64,000 bases of DNA. It comes from Rheinheimera sp. 1928-s. GTDB taxonomy: Bacteria > Pseudomonadota > Gammaproteobacteria > Enterobacterales > Alteromonadaceae. Below, piece after piece: positions 37,453 through 48,275 of this stretch. The notes below the pieces were generated by a model. It was not told the DNA's origin and did no database searches. It was given only the letters and a program-made list of their open reading frames with translations. Numbering within the stretch: the first letter of the stretch is position 1; every line of letters begins with the position of its first letter. Position numbers and translations under genes: made by a program. The stretch spans positions 576,189 to 640,188 of the forward strand of contig NZ_JARIXP010000002.1 of NCBI RefSeq assembly GCF_029269265.1, in the 5' to 3' direction.

Positions 37453-38921
37453 TACATCATCACCACATCAAATTGTTCCTGACCGTATTGAGGTTCGATC
37501 ACGACGCTGATTTGTTTTCCAATAAAGACTTCGAGTTCAGCCATGCTGTGAAATTCGTCATTAATTAAGGCATCTTTTACCGCAGGTGAAGCATACACCA
37601 CAAATTTATCTGCCACATAAGCCCGGTTTACCCGCACTATTTCGCGTAAAATTTCAAAACATACGGTTTCTACTGTTTTTAAACTGCCACGGCCGGCACA
37701 AATAGGACATTCACCACACAATACATGTTCCAGACTTTCACGGGTGCGTTTACGGGTCATTTCAACTAAACCCAAAGCTGAGAAACCATGAATATTGGTT
37801 TTGGTTTTATCCCGGCCCAAGGCCACTTCTAAACTATGCAAGACGCGCTTTTGATGCTCTTCGCTTTGCATGTCGATAAAGTCGATAATAATAATGCCGC
37901 CGAGGTTTCGTAACCGCAACTGGCGGGCTATGGCCTGGGTGGCTTCAATATTGGTATTAAAAATGGTTTCTTCTAAGTTGCGATGGCCAACAAAAGCACC
38001 GGTATTGACGTCTATAGTAGTCATGGCTTCGGTTTGGTCGATCATCAGATAACCACCACTTTTCAGCATCACGCGGCGTTCCAGCGCACGCTGAATTTCG
38101 TTTTCAACATCAAATAAATCAAACACAGGACGCTCGCCCGGGTAATACTCCAGCCGGGCTGTCATCTCAGGCACAAATTCTTCGGTAAAAGCATGCAATT
38201 GCTGATAAGTCAGCTTGCTGTCAATGCGCACTCGTTCTAAATCAGAGCCGACAAAATCACGCAAAATCCGGTAGGCCAATGTCAGTTCTTCATACAACAT
38301 GGTTTCTTTACGGGCATTTTTTTTACGTTTTTGTACTTTGGCCCAGAGTTTTTGTAAAAACTTTCCATCGTGCAGCAGCTCGTCTTCACCAGCGCCTTCA
38401 GCCGCTGTACGAACTATGTAACCACCGCTTTCATCCAGACAAGTGCTGACAATATCTTTTAAACGCTGACGTTCGGCTTCACTTTCAATGCGCTGCGATA
38501 CGCCGACATGAGCAGAACCCGGCATAAACACCAGGTGGCGGCTTGGCAAGGTGATATCAGTGGTTAAACGTGCGCCTTTGGTGCCGAGCGGGTCTTTCAC
38601 CACTTGCACCAGCAGAAACTGACCTTCATGCACCAGCAGCCGAATATCTTTCACCGGACCAGCTTTGAGTTCAGCGTCAGCAATGTTTAAGCCTGCAGTG
38701 ACAATATCAGAGGCATGTAAAAAGGCGGCTTTATCTAAACCTATATCGACAAAAGCGGCCTGCATACCAGGCAAAACACGACTGATTTTGCCCATATAAA
38801 TATTGCCAACCAGTCCATGTTTAGCCTGGCGTTCAATATGCACTTCCTGCAACACACCGTTTTCAATCAAAGCCACCCGGGTTTCACTTGGGGTGACGTT
38901 GATCAGTAATTCTGCGCTCAT
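37452..38921 (-). CDS. rng: Ribonuclease G
   Basis: RNase G (CafA) trims 16S rRNA 5' ends and degrades certain mRNAs. The 489-residue protein has an N-terminal S1 domain (GNIYMGKISRVLPGMQAAFVDIG), the catalytic DNase-like part with TIDVNTGAFVG and IIIIDFIDM carrying the metal Asp residues, and the zinc-link CPIC at Cys405-Cys408 in CGECPICAGRG. It lacks the long C-terminal scaffold of RNase E. Stop and start overlap with yhdP and maf. Confidence 0.93.
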   Translation of the reverse strand: MSAELLINVTPSETRVALIENGVLQEVHIERQAKHGLVGNIYMGKISRVLPGMQAAFVDIGLDKAAFLHASDIVTAGLNIADAELKAGPVKDIRLLVHEGQFLLVQVVKDPLGTKGARLTTDITLPSRHLVFMPGSAHVGVSQRIESEAERQRLKDIVSTCLDESGGYIVRTAAEGAGEDELLHDGKFLQKLWAKVQKRKKNARKETMLYEELTLAYRILRDFVGSDLERVRIDSKLTYQQLHAFTEEFVPEMTARLEYYPGERPVFDLFDVENEIQRALERRVMLKSGGYLMIDQTEAMTTIDVNTGAFVGHRNLEETIFNTNIEATQAIARQLRLRNLGGIIIIDFIDMQSEEHQKRVLHSLEVALGRDKTKTNIHGFSALGLVEMTRKRTRESLEHVLCGECPICAGRGSLKTVETVCFEILREIVRVNRAYVADKFVVYASPAVKDALINDEFHSMAELEVFIGKQISVVIEPQYGQEQFDVVMM

Positions 38922-39493
38922 GGCCTATCCTTCAGAGTCTGTAACAGCTGTGCGGTTTCATACAAAGGCAAACCTACCACAGCAAAATAACTGCCATCTA
39001 TACGCTGAACAAACTGACCTGCCAGGCCCTGAATACCATAACCACCGGCTTTATCTGCAGGTTCACCTGTAGTCCAGTACCAGAGTATTTCCTGTTCGGA
39101 CAGCTGTTTAAACCAGACTTTAGTCGCGACAGTGGTGCTAAGCAGCCCCTGTGCTGTTGCAATAGCCACTGCGGTTTTTACCCAATGGCTACGGCCCGAT
39201 AATAACCTCATCATGCGCTGAAAATCAGCCAGATCAACAGGTTTACCTAAAACTAATTCATCCACCTGCACTATGGTATCGGCACCTAAGGTGGGAAGTG
39301 GAGTATTTTGACTGGCAAAACCTGCCTGAGCTTTTTGCTCTGCTAAACGCAACACGTACTGATCAGCAGTTTCGCCGTCCAGTTGAGTTTCATCTATGTT
39401 GCCTTTGACCAGCACAAAATCCTGCTGTAACTGAGCTAATAATTCACGGCGACGAGGTGAAGCAGAGGCAAGGGCTATCATAGCGGTACTCAA
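38918..39493 (-). CDS. maf: Nucleoside triphosphate pyrophosphatase Maf (YhdE type)
   Basis: Maf hydrolyses dTTP and UTP (and modified nucleotides) to monophosphates and may slow septation. The 191 residues contain ASASPRRRELL at the start, the ADTIVQVDELVLGKP block with catalytic Asp, and GRSHWVKTAVAI, GEPADKAGGYGIQGLA. Position between mreD and rng is the standard enteric order. It overlaps both neighbours by 4 bp. Confidence 0.93.
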   Translation of the reverse strand: MSTAMIALASASPRRRELLAQLQQDFVLVKGNIDETQLDGETADQYVLRLAEQKAQAGFASQNTPLPTLGADTIVQVDELVLGKPVDLADFQRMMRLLSGRSHWVKTAVAIATAQGLLSTTVATKVWFKQLSEQEILWYWTTGEPADKAGGYGIQGLAGQFVQRIDGSYFAVVGLPLYETAQLLQTLKDRP

Positions 39494-39972
39494 TGAATTT
39501 TAAACTGGCGGCGGATACGACGTAGTAACCAGAAGATCCATGGCCAGACCGCAGCTCCTGTCACTACGGGCCATAAATAGGCCATAGTAAAGACCACACC
39601 TGTTAAGAAATGACTGAGCCAAAAGATAAAATAGTGATAAAAAGCTAAAAACAACGCTATGACTAAGCTTTGCTGCAAAATAGAGAAGTTACGGATTTTT
39701 AAATGATGCGCCGAGCAGAAATAAATAATGACTGAATAAGCCAGCGCATTCACGCCAAGCACGGTGCCGACCAATACATCCAGTAAAAAACCTGTAACAA
39801 AAGCTGTGCCTATACTGACGCGAAATGGCAAAGCCAAAGCCCAGTAGAACAGCACCAGTAAAGGCCAGTCGGGCCGGAATAACTTAACAATGGCTGGCAG
39901 TGGCACGACAGCCAGTACCAACGCAAACATCAGGGACAAATACACCAGAATTAAACGATGCGACTTTTCCAT
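39490..39972 (-). CDS. mreD: Rod-shape protein MreD
   Basis: MreD is an inner-membrane partner of MreC in the elongation machinery. The 160-residue protein has about five TM helices (LVYLSLMFALVLAVVPLP, WPLLVLFYWALALPFR, GFLLDVLVGTVLGVNALAYSVI and later). The motif RPDWPLLVLFYWALALP is typical. It abuts mreC by one base and overlaps maf by 4. Confidence 0.92.
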   Translation of the reverse strand: MEKSHRLILVYLSLMFALVLAVVPLPAIVKLFRPDWPLLVLFYWALALPFRVSIGTAFVTGFLLDVLVGTVLGVNALAYSVIIYFCSAHHLKIRNFSILQQSLVIALFLAFYHYFIFWLSHFLTGVVFTMAYLWPVVTGAAVWPWIFWLLRRIRRQFKIH

Positions 39973-40859
39973 CAGAAATCTCCTGCCACTGCAGCAGCTT
40001 CGGCATCAGGCGGCGCTATTTTCTCGTCAATTTCCGGTTTAGCTTTCGGCCAGACTAATAACACATAACGAATGCGGTCCAACTGAGCATAAGGTCTGGC
40101 ATACACCTGTAAAAAAGGCTGCTGTGCATTGCGACTGATACGCACCACTTCAGCCACAGGATAGCCTTCAGGAAAAACACCATCCAGACCAGAGGTAATC
40201 AGCTTATCGCCCTGCTGAATATCAGCACTGTGTGGAATATGCATCAGCCGTACTTCGTCAGCCTGGCCTAAACCTTCAGCCACCACATGATCACCGTTGC
40301 GTTCAACCCGCATCGAGATAGCATGAGTGGTATCAGAAATCAGTAAAGCCCGGCTGCTGGTAGGCCCCACGCTGACAATCTGCCCCAATACACCCAAGTC
40401 ATCAATCAACGGCTGCTGTGCCACTACACCATCGTTGCTACCTTTGTTAATCACAATTTGGTTACTGAACGGATGGCTATAGACCGCCAATACTTCAGCC
40501 ACCAAACGTTTACTTTCGGCAACAGGCACAGAACCTAACAGGGAACGTAGTTTGTCGTTTTCCTGCTGTAAAAATTGCAGGCGTTGCATCTGGGTATTTT
40601 GCCGCAGCAAAGTTTCACGCAGCTTCTGGTTTTGCTCCAGTAAACGCTGGTGAGACATAAATTGTTCGGAAGCATCAGACATCATGGCCTGGGGTAAATT
40701 GGCCAGATAATACAAAGGGCTCACAGTTGCAGTTAAATAACTACGCAACTGTGTGGAGCTGTCGGTAAATCGATCCAGCGTCATCAGCCCAACGCTGCAT
40801 AAGACTGCAAAAAACAGCCGTATTGGCAGAGATGGGCCACGCTCAAAGATAGGTTTCAT
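39972..40859 (-). CDS. mreC: Rod-shape protein MreC
   Basis: MreC links MreB in the cytoplasm with PBP2/RodA in the periplasm. The 295 residues show a single N-terminal TM (LFFAVLCSVGLMTLD), a coiled coil of about residues 60-110 (LLEQNQKLRETLLRQNTQMQRLQ), and the paired beta-barrel domain (VINKGSNDGVVAQQPLIDDLGVLGQIV, GDKLITSGLDGVFPEGYPVA). It is 14 bp after mreB. The C-terminal tail is Ala/Glu-rich. Confidence 0.93.
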   Translation of the reverse strand: MKPIFERGPSLPIRLFFAVLCSVGLMTLDRFTDSSTQLRSYLTATVSPLYYLANLPQAMMSDASEQFMSHQRLLEQNQKLRETLLRQNTQMQRLQFLQQENDKLRSLLGSVPVAESKRLVAEVLAVYSHPFSNQIVINKGSNDGVVAQQPLIDDLGVLGQIVSVGPTSSRALLISDTTHAISMRVERNGDHVVAEGLGQADEVRLMHIPHSADIQQGDKLITSGLDGVFPEGYPVAEVVRISRNAQQPFLQVYARPYAQLDRIRYVLLVWPKAKPEIDEKIAPPDAEAAAVAGDF

Positions 40860-40873
40860 TCAGGACTGACTTG

Positions 40874-41938
<1,065 letters not shown>

Positions 41939-42113
41939 CTAAGAGGTGGTGACACAAGGTGCCCAAGAAAATGTCGCTTATTTTAAGTAACAAAACGCCA
42001 AGAAAATAGCTTTATCTTTAGTTTTTACCAAATTAAACCAAAGCCATTGAAAAGCCAAATATTTAGTTGTCAGACAAGGCAGATGAACTTAAGTTTTGTT
42101 GTGACGAGAATAT

Positions 42114-42148
42114 AAAAATGCAAGGGCGTGGGCTGGTCTTCGCCCACG
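42114..42148 (-). terminator. Rho-independent terminator after mshQ
   Basis: On the minus strand, CGTGGGC, loop GAAGACCA, GCCCACG (7-bp stem, 42127-42148), then TTTTTATA from 42118 down. It follows the last msh gene by about 24 bp and separates it from the mreB promoter. The U-tract is 8 nt from the stem, so it is weaker than ideal. Confidence 0.55.
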
Positions 42149-42171
42149 TTCAATATCTGCCCTCGTTTTTA

Positions 42172-45100
42172 TTAATTTAGCCTTTCCTGCCAGAAAATTT
42201 GGCGTTTATTGCCACGGTAGCGGCCAACACTGAATTCGGATGACGGGTTACCAGCAGTCCCCTCCAGCCAGTTGTATTGCAACCAAGAGGGCGCTGCATA
42301 AAATACTGGCCAGACTCCAGTTAACCCGGCTGGCACTGTTGCACTGATCGCCGAAGATCCGGTTAAACCTGAACTTAACTTATAGCCATTGCCAGCAACA
42401 GGCAAACCTAGGGTATCAAAACTGATTGAAGCAGGATCTATAGCGGTACAGCTGTCTTCTGTATTCACAACAAAAGCTGTACCAGACCAGAATTCAGTTC
42501 TGAACTCCAATGGCACCAGAGTTGAGGCTGGGGCAACGGCAGCATCAGCCACATTGCCACCTTTTAGCACTAAACGGCCATACTTTTGCACAGGAGCAGT
42601 GACATTGATCTGCACAGGCAAACATGGGCCTGCATCTGATGTTTTTACACAGACACCGTCCTGATCAGCCCATGCATCCTCTGCTAAATCCAGTTTCAAC
42701 TGTGGCAAAAAAGGAGCCGGATATTCTGGTTCCACGGGCCTCAAGTACCTCAGCACATCATCAGTTAACGTAAGGCTGAATAGGCCATCATAGGCATTAT
42801 TCTGATTGCTCAGACTAAAATCTCCCCGAGTCACCGCCACAGGAGAGCTTATGCTGACATCCACCGCAGCATCTGTGTAAGAGGTATTCGTGGCTGTGGC
42901 ATCTGTAGCCCAGTTGCCTGCCCGGAAAAAACTATGAGCATAGTTTAGTGTGGTGGCACCTTGCATATTTCTGGCTTCATAAACCACTGTTGGATTTGTC
43001 TGGTAGTTCATATCCTGACCCAAATAGTGGAAATTAGTGCAGTCGTCAAGAGCTGGGATCTCTGCTGGTCCCGGAGTTGCGGTGAAATATGCAGGAATAA
43101 ACCGTCCAATTGCAGCACTGGTTGAAATAGGAATACTGTAGCCAAAATAACCATTTGTCACAGGAGCTGCGGTAAAGCTAAAGACCCCGGCTTCAGACAC
43201 AGATTGAGCTACAGTGGTCACTCCACCAGGGGCAGCCAGGTGATTGTATGACGTTAAACTTGCAGTACCAGGGCTGGCACCATCAGCAGCCAATGGAGCC
43301 AGCAAATTATGACTTAATCCAACAGTATTCATCCTGAAATTTGGAGTACTCAGTGGGTTGGAACATAAATTAGAGTCACCGTTATTGGCAGAGGCTTTAG
43401 CAATGACAGACAACTGAAAAGTTTCGCCAGCCTTTTTATATGCGGCGCAGTTTGCATAAGGTAAAGCACAACTGATCGGAGTAACACTGGTGTTTCCTTC
43501 CTGCACACAAAGTCCGGCTGGACGGGCAATAAATTGATCAGAGCCTGTCATCACCAACCCAGCATCGGCACCTGAGCCATCATAGCGGGCATTAAGTTGC
43601 ATTTGGCCTGCATCAATATAGTTCAGCGACACCGTTGCCTGACCACTGGCATTAAAATTCAGATTTCTTGTTTGTGCCGCGACTTCAGACTGCGCAACAG
43701 CGACTGTGTCTAATAACACAGAACGACTTTCTGGTCGGCCGGCTGCCACAGGGTCAATATAACCAGACCAGAATTTCACTGGTTTGGTGGTATTGGAGAA
43801 TGCAGGTACACACTGCTGACTGGCATTGTCTTTGCGCACAGCACGGATCAAAACATTTTGTGACTGGTTTGCAATCATGTCCTGCACATCAAATACAAAA
43901 CCGCTGTCCGCAACAGTAAAAATACAGTCATCGGCAACACCATTTTGCAAACATTGCAATGCATTAGTTGGCTGTATGCTGGAAGATGTGACGGCAAGAG
44001 TGAAATTTCCTGGTGTCGTTTTACTCAGACTTTTTGTAGTGGACCCGGTAAAGGTTACAGCGTTTCCGCCAACCCAGCTCCCTCCGACAGTGGCAAGGTT
44101 TAATGTCACAGGAGAAGTATACAATTCAGTGCAAGACGCATTAGCGCAAGCCTTAATGGTCACTTCTGTTGGATTACAGGTTAAAGGAGACGCCGGATAA
44201 CTGAATTCAATATGGTGCAACTGAGAACCAATTTCTACCGGAACTGAAGGTTGCTGGGTACACACCTGAATATTAGTAATTTCATGAAAATTGGTGTTGT
44301 CGCCAGTAGAACCTGTATAAGACAGCAATAAGTTAGCCGGAGGCGCAGGCTGACCTGAAGCAAGTAAATTCGCCGATGTCAGTAAGGTGCTGTATGTGGT
44401 GCCGCCAGCCAGCCGTCTTTCCAACTGAAAAGAAACCGTTTGTGGGCTCAGGATTCTGGAATCAATAGTAATTCTGTATCTGTCGCCACGAGCCAGAGTA
44501 TTGCCAGTTGAACTCAATATCGGTGACAAAGTATTTGTACCACCCAGCCAGGAGTAATTGGTGCTACTTGCTGCCCTGACGCCAATAGCCTGAGGCCGCG
44601 CGGTGGTGCCACCAACTCTCCCTTCGGTAGCCTGCGAGAAGCTGCCATATTCATCAAAACCTATACCCAGCCAGCCACCGGCAAAACCGCTTTGAGTTGG
44701 ATTCACATTAGTGCGCTGCGCATAACCCAAACTGCCACCATAACTACCGGGAACCGGACTAATAGCAGCATCAGACAACACCACAGCAATACCATCAGCT
44801 CCATTTGTACCACCACCATAAGCATAATGGTCAAACTCTATGGTCATTTTATTGCCGGCAGCGGGGAAACTCCGTTTAAACGTAATAGAGGTAGCCTGAT
44901 TCTGACTGTTTTCAGTTAAACGCAAACGACTAGGAGCAGTTCTTAACGAAGGAGGGGTGCTGTTACGCTGTGTCAGATACCAGTTAGTATCGTTACTGAA
45001 GTTTTCAGTAAAACATTCGTTAATACAGGTGGTGACTTGTTCATACATATTTTTGACATCGGCAACCCTCAGCTCCCGATTAAAAAACCGTACTTCATCA

Positions 45101-46947
45101 ATTTGGCCACGGATACCTGAAGTACCGGCGGGTAATGCGCCTATCGCAAAATTACCAGTACCGTCATTGGGGGTTCTTTCGGTATTACCAGTACCTATAC
45201 TGCTGTTTGGAGTGTCGTCAACCAACTGATTATTGACGTACAGCCGCATTCTTCTTTCGCTTCTGCTGTAACTAAAAGCAATATGCTGCCATTGATCATT
45301 AAAGATAGTTGTACCACTGGTTTCGACAAAACGTGTGTTGTTGTTAGCCATTCGGACTGAGAATCTTAAATCGCCATCGGACTCGCGGGTTAACTGAAAG
45401 CGTCCGCTCGAAGCACTGACCGGACCGCCGTAGGCCATAATGGTCTGACTGCCGGTAGCCTGAGCTGCTGCACTCATTTTTAACCACAAGGTAAAACCAA
45501 AATCGTCGCTGTCATGGAAATAGGCGTTTCTGTTGATTTCAACAAAAGGATGTGCAGAAGTGCCAACAGCCTGAAAATCTCCATAAGTACAAGAGGCTGG
45601 AGACGGAAAAAGTTGTGCCACCACAGCACTGTTTCTGGCTGTACCATGGCGGTTTTCCAGCGAAGAGTCGATCACCTGATTAGTGGCGCCATTCCAAATC
45701 GTCTCATCAAAACGCCAGTAGGATTCCCGGCTGATCGACGCAACACCACCACAAGCATAAAGAGGGTCATCAATAGGCACACAGGAGCCGATCACTTGAC
45801 TTGAACCATTCACCTGAACCACACCGTAGCCAGGCGTGGTTAAATCACCAAAGACCTGTGAGTTATTCACGGTAATATTGCCGGAAACCGATGTCACTAA
45901 TACCGGAGAAGTATCTGAGCCCAAATTACTGTTGTTAATGGTGACAGTGCTGGCACTGGTAATAGTACCGCTGGTCATAGTGACATTATTCACTACTGCC
46001 GGGTTCGCCGACGTCATAGTGTAGTCGCCAGATATAGTGCCACCCGTAATGCTGATACCGGACTGCACAGTAGCGCCTCCGGCAAGATTAGTATTATTTG
46101 TAGTCAAAGCACAGCAAGGGGTGGTGATCATACCGGTGACAGAGCCGCCAGTCAGATTCAAGCTACCATTAGTACTGGTGACATCAGCTAAAAACACATC
46201 ATTGTTCGTTGTGATGTTACTGTTCACGATGACATTGCCGTTGTAGGTACTATTGCTGGTATTTAAAGCACCATTGCTGATTGTGAGGGTGGAGTTGTAC
46301 TGACTGGCTGAGCTTGTCAAGCCATTACGAATACTGACAGCGCCACCTAAGGAGCTACCCGTTACTGCGCCAGCTCCAGATGTGGTCAGGGTCCCGCTTA
46401 AACTGACATTGGTGACAGTCAGAGTTCCATAAGTAGCCTGAATATTACCTGTTTGATTCAGATTCTGTACGCTGACTGCGGCCTCTGAAGTGATATTGCC
46501 GGAAATCATCGCCCTTGCGGCATTGCTGGTTCCCTGAACTAAAACCCCACCACTTTCAGTCTGAATATGACCATACAATTGCGTCTGACCGTAAATTTGG
46601 ATCTGGCCATAACTACTGACCAGACTGATTCGGTTGCTGCTACTGCCAATCACATTATTTGATGCGGAAATACCGGCATTCGCAGACAAAATAATACCAG
46701 CGGTGCTGTTAGTGGTAATTTGATCACCACTTTGAAAACTGATCTGGCCAGAACAGGTAAAAGTCCGGTTAAAAAAGTTGTGAGACCAGCTACCACTGCA
46801 GGTACCGCTGTTATTCAACTCGGTTAAATTAGGGAATATCGAGTTATTAAAGTTAATAGTGGCAGCAACAACGGAAGGACTAGCCAGCAGCAGCGTCGCC
46901 ACCACCATGCGAGTAAAGTAGTGTATAAACAACTGAACTCTGCTCAT
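42172..46947 (-). CDS. mshQ: MshQ-like giant MSHA-locus protein (beta-helix + LamG + lectin-like + DUF6701)
   Basis: Last gene of the MSHA cluster, 1591 residues. A signal peptide ends near VVAA (residues 1-28). Residues of about 30-390 are Asn/Ser/Thr/Gly-rich with short repeated strands (ITVNNS, GNITSE, VTMTSGTIT), the look of a right-handed beta-helix. Residues of about 405-640 form a LamG/concanavalin-like domain (YWRFDETIWNG, FGFTLWLKM, WQHIAFSYSRSERRMRLYVNN, GQIDEVRFFNREL). Residues of about 645-890 look like an L-type lectin (FDHYAYGGGTNGADGIAVVL, GFAGGWLGIGFDEYG). The final 650 residues are the DUF6701 region found in MshQ. A role as surface or pilus-tip adhesin, in the manner of PilY1, is inferred. 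Confidence 0.8.
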   Translation of the reverse strand: MSRVQLFIHYFTRMVVATLLLASPSVVAATINFNNSIFPNLTELNNSGTCSGSWSHNFFNRTFTCSGQISFQSGDQITTNSTAGIILSANAGISASNNVIGSSSNRISLVSSYGQIQIYGQTQLYGHIQTESGGVLVQGTSNAARAMISGNITSEAAVSVQNLNQTGNIQATYGTLTVTNVSLSGTLTTSGAGAVTGSSLGGAVSIRNGLTSSASQYNSTLTISNGALNTSNSTYNGNVIVNSNITTNNDVFLADVTSTNGSLNLTGGSVTGMITTPCCALTTNNTNLAGGATVQSGISITGGTISGDYTMTSANPAVVNNVTMTSGTITSASTVTINNSNLGSDTSPVLVTSVSGNITVNNSQVFGDLTTPGYGVVQVNGSSQVIGSCVPIDDPLYACGGVASISRESYWRFDETIWNGATNQVIDSSLENRHGTARNSAVVAQLFPSPASCTYGDFQAVGTSAHPFVEINRNAYFHDSDDFGFTLWLKMSAAAQATGSQTIMAYGGPVSASSGRFQLTRESDGDLRFSVRMANNNTRFVETSGTTIFNDQWQHIAFSYSRSERRMRLYVNNQLVDDTPNSSIGTGNTERTPNDGTGNFAIGALPAGTSGIRGQIDEVRFFNRELRVADVKNMYEQVTTCINECFTENFSNDTNWYLTQRNSTPPSLRTAPSRLRLTENSQNQATSITFKRSFPAAGNKMTIEFDHYAYGGGTNGADGIAVVLSDAAISPVPGSYGGSLGYAQRTNVNPTQSGFAGGWLGIGFDEYGSFSQATEGRVGGTTARPQAIGVRAASSTNYSWLGGTNTLSPILSSTGNTLARGDRYRITIDSRILSPQTVSFQLERRLAGGTTYSTLLTSANLLASGQPAPPANLLLSYTGSTGDNTNFHEITNIQVCTQQPSVPVEIGSQLHHIEFSYPASPLTCNPTEVTIKACANASCTELYTSPVTLNLATVGGSWVGGNAVTFTGSTTKSLSKTTPGNFTLAVTSSSIQPTNALQCLQNGVADDCIFTVADSGFVFDVQDMIANQSQNVLIRAVRKDNASQQCVPAFSNTTKPVKFWSGYIDPVAAGRPESRSVLLDTVAVAQSEVAAQTRNLNFNASGQATVSLNYIDAGQMQLNARYDGSGADAGLVMTGSDQFIARPAGLCVQEGNTSVTPISCALPYANCAAYKKAGETFQLSVIAKASANNGDSNLCSNPLSTPNFRMNTVGLSHNLLAPLAADGASPGTASLTSYNHLAAPGGVTTVAQSVSEAGVFSFTAAPVTNGYFGYSIPISTSAAIGRFIPAYFTATPGPAEIPALDDCTNFHYLGQDMNYQTNPTVVYEARNMQGATTLNYAHSFFRAGNWATDATATNTSYTDAAVDVSISSPVAVTRGDFSLSNQNNAYDGLFSLTLTDDVLRYLRPVEPEYPAPFLPQLKLDLAEDAWADQDGVCVKTSDAGPCLPVQINVTAPVQKYGRLVLKGGNVADAAVAPASTLVPLEFRTEFWSGTAFVVNTEDSCTAIDPASISFDTLGLPVAGNGYKLSSGLTGSSAISATVPAGLTGVWPVFYAAPSWLQYNWLEGTAGNPSSEFSVGRYRGNKRQIFWQERLN

Positions 46948-46987
46948 TTATTCACCAACCCAACTTTAACAATAAAACTCTGCATGC

Positions 46988-47449
46988 TCATTGCCAGACT
47001 TCCATTTCTATAGTGCGGGAGGTTTGGACAGAAGCAGGATCTCCACAAGTTCCGGTGCTGGTAAGTTGGTAATAAATAGTTTCAGCCGCATCAGGGCTGG
47101 CACGACCAGCGTCACAACTTAAGGTAAAACTACAGCCCTGCAACCCATTACCCGAAAGGGACACTACAACATCAGTTGCTGATATTCTGTCTGCTGCCGG
47201 CGGAATAGCGCAGTAGGTGGATGGTGTTGTTAGCGGAAAAAGCTGAGCAAGTCCTTGTTCCATACCAGATTGAGCAGCAAAAAAGGCCCTGGTGCCTAAT
47301 ACTTCATAACTGATACTTTCAGAGCTGCTGGTCAGTAATTTAGATAAAGCAGCCACCAACAGCGTCATCACTACAATAATAAAAACAGCGACGATCAGAG
47401 CGCTGCCCTGTTGTTTTTTTGGATGGAAAGTAGAAAAATCAGGGTACAT
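46988..47449 (-). CDS. mshP: MSHA minor pilin-like assembly protein MshP (PilX-like)
   Basis: A 153-residue protein with the PilX-type N-terminus KQQGSALIVAVFIIVVMTLLVAALSK, where a short basic leader and Ala-Leu-Ile replace the FTLIEL of normal pilins. AQSGMEQGLAQLFPL follows, as in MshP/PilX. It is thought to prime pilus assembly with MshO. It overlaps mshO by 11 bp. Confidence 0.85.
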   Translation of the reverse strand: MYPDFSTFHPKKQQGSALIVAVFIIVVMTLLVAALSKLLTSSSESISYEVLGTRAFFAAQSGMEQGLAQLFPLTTPSTYCAIPPAADRISATDVVVSLSGNGLQGCSFTLSCDAGRASPDAAETIYYQLTSTGTCGDPASVQTSRTIEMEVWQ

Positions 47450-48275
47450 TGGGAATATGGATCTCCTGATTAAACACCAAACTATCAGAAATGCCGGATT
47501 TGAATGCCAAACGAATATGCACTACAGCATTACGAGTTAACACCACACTATTCTCAAAGCTAAATGCCAGAGTACTATTAGCTGCATAAAAGCCTGTAAC
47601 GGGGGAATTATCTAAGTCGTCAGCCATTAATACACCAGTGGGTAAATTCGCAGCGGCTTGGGAGCTCACTATATCCGTGCGCTGATAACGCCACAGCTGA
47701 TTATTTTCAATACAATAAACCACAGGAGCTCTCATAAAATACATACGTTGGCTAGGAGAGTCTGGAACAGTGGCTGGAAAACTAAAGGTCACATCAAGCA
47801 CTCTGGAATCACCGCCATTTACCGACATATTCAATGTAGTAGCCACCCGCTCCTTTTGATAGATATCTGTAGGAGCATTGGTCGGATATACCGTCATAAA
47901 AACTGGTGTCGTAGTTGCGAGCTGAACCAAATTATTCCAGTCATCTGCGGCACTAAATAAACTGACAGCGCCAGTCGCTACACTACCTTGATACCGCCCG
48001 GCCTGAAGCAAAGGCGCGAATTCAATACATTGCCTGCTGCCATTTCCCTCACTCCAGGTCCGGACACTATTGGGCACCACATTACGTAACTCGCGGGTAA
48101 TACGCTCCACCGCAAAGCGACTTTGACTTAATAACTGATCCCGGCCCGCAGCATCGGCATACATTGTAGCCCCTAATCCCAGATAACTGGTTGTTGCAAT
48201 GCTCACTATACCAAGCACGATAATTACCAGAATCAGTTCAATCAAAGTAAAACCGACGCTACGGCTGTTAGTCAT
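47439..48275 (-). CDS. mshO: MSHA minor pilin MshO (PilW-like)
   Basis: A 278-residue prepilin-like protein with leader and first helix VGFTLIELILVIIVLGIVSIATTSYLGLG. The globular part is large, as in PilW/MshO. It starts one base from the mshD stop and runs into mshP. Confidence 0.87.
   Translation of the reverse strand: MTNSRSVGFTLIELILVIIVLGIVSIATTSYLGLGATMYADAAGRDQLLSQSRFAVERITRELRNVVPNSVRTWSEGNGSRQCIEFAPLLQAGRYQGSVATGAVSLFSAADDWNNLVQLATTTPVFMTVYPTNAPTDIYQKERVATTLNMSVNGGDSRVLDVTFSFPATVPDSPSQRMYFMRAPVVYCIENNQLWRYQRTDIVSSQAAANLPTGVLMADDLDNSPVTGFYAANSTLAFSFENSVVLTRNAVVHIRLAFKSGISDSLVFNQEIHIPNVP

Noticed and set aside
45850-46850. Repetitive stretch in mshQ as a non-coding repeat region
   Set aside because: The frame is continuous and the repeats are degenerate protein strand repeats typical of beta-helices.
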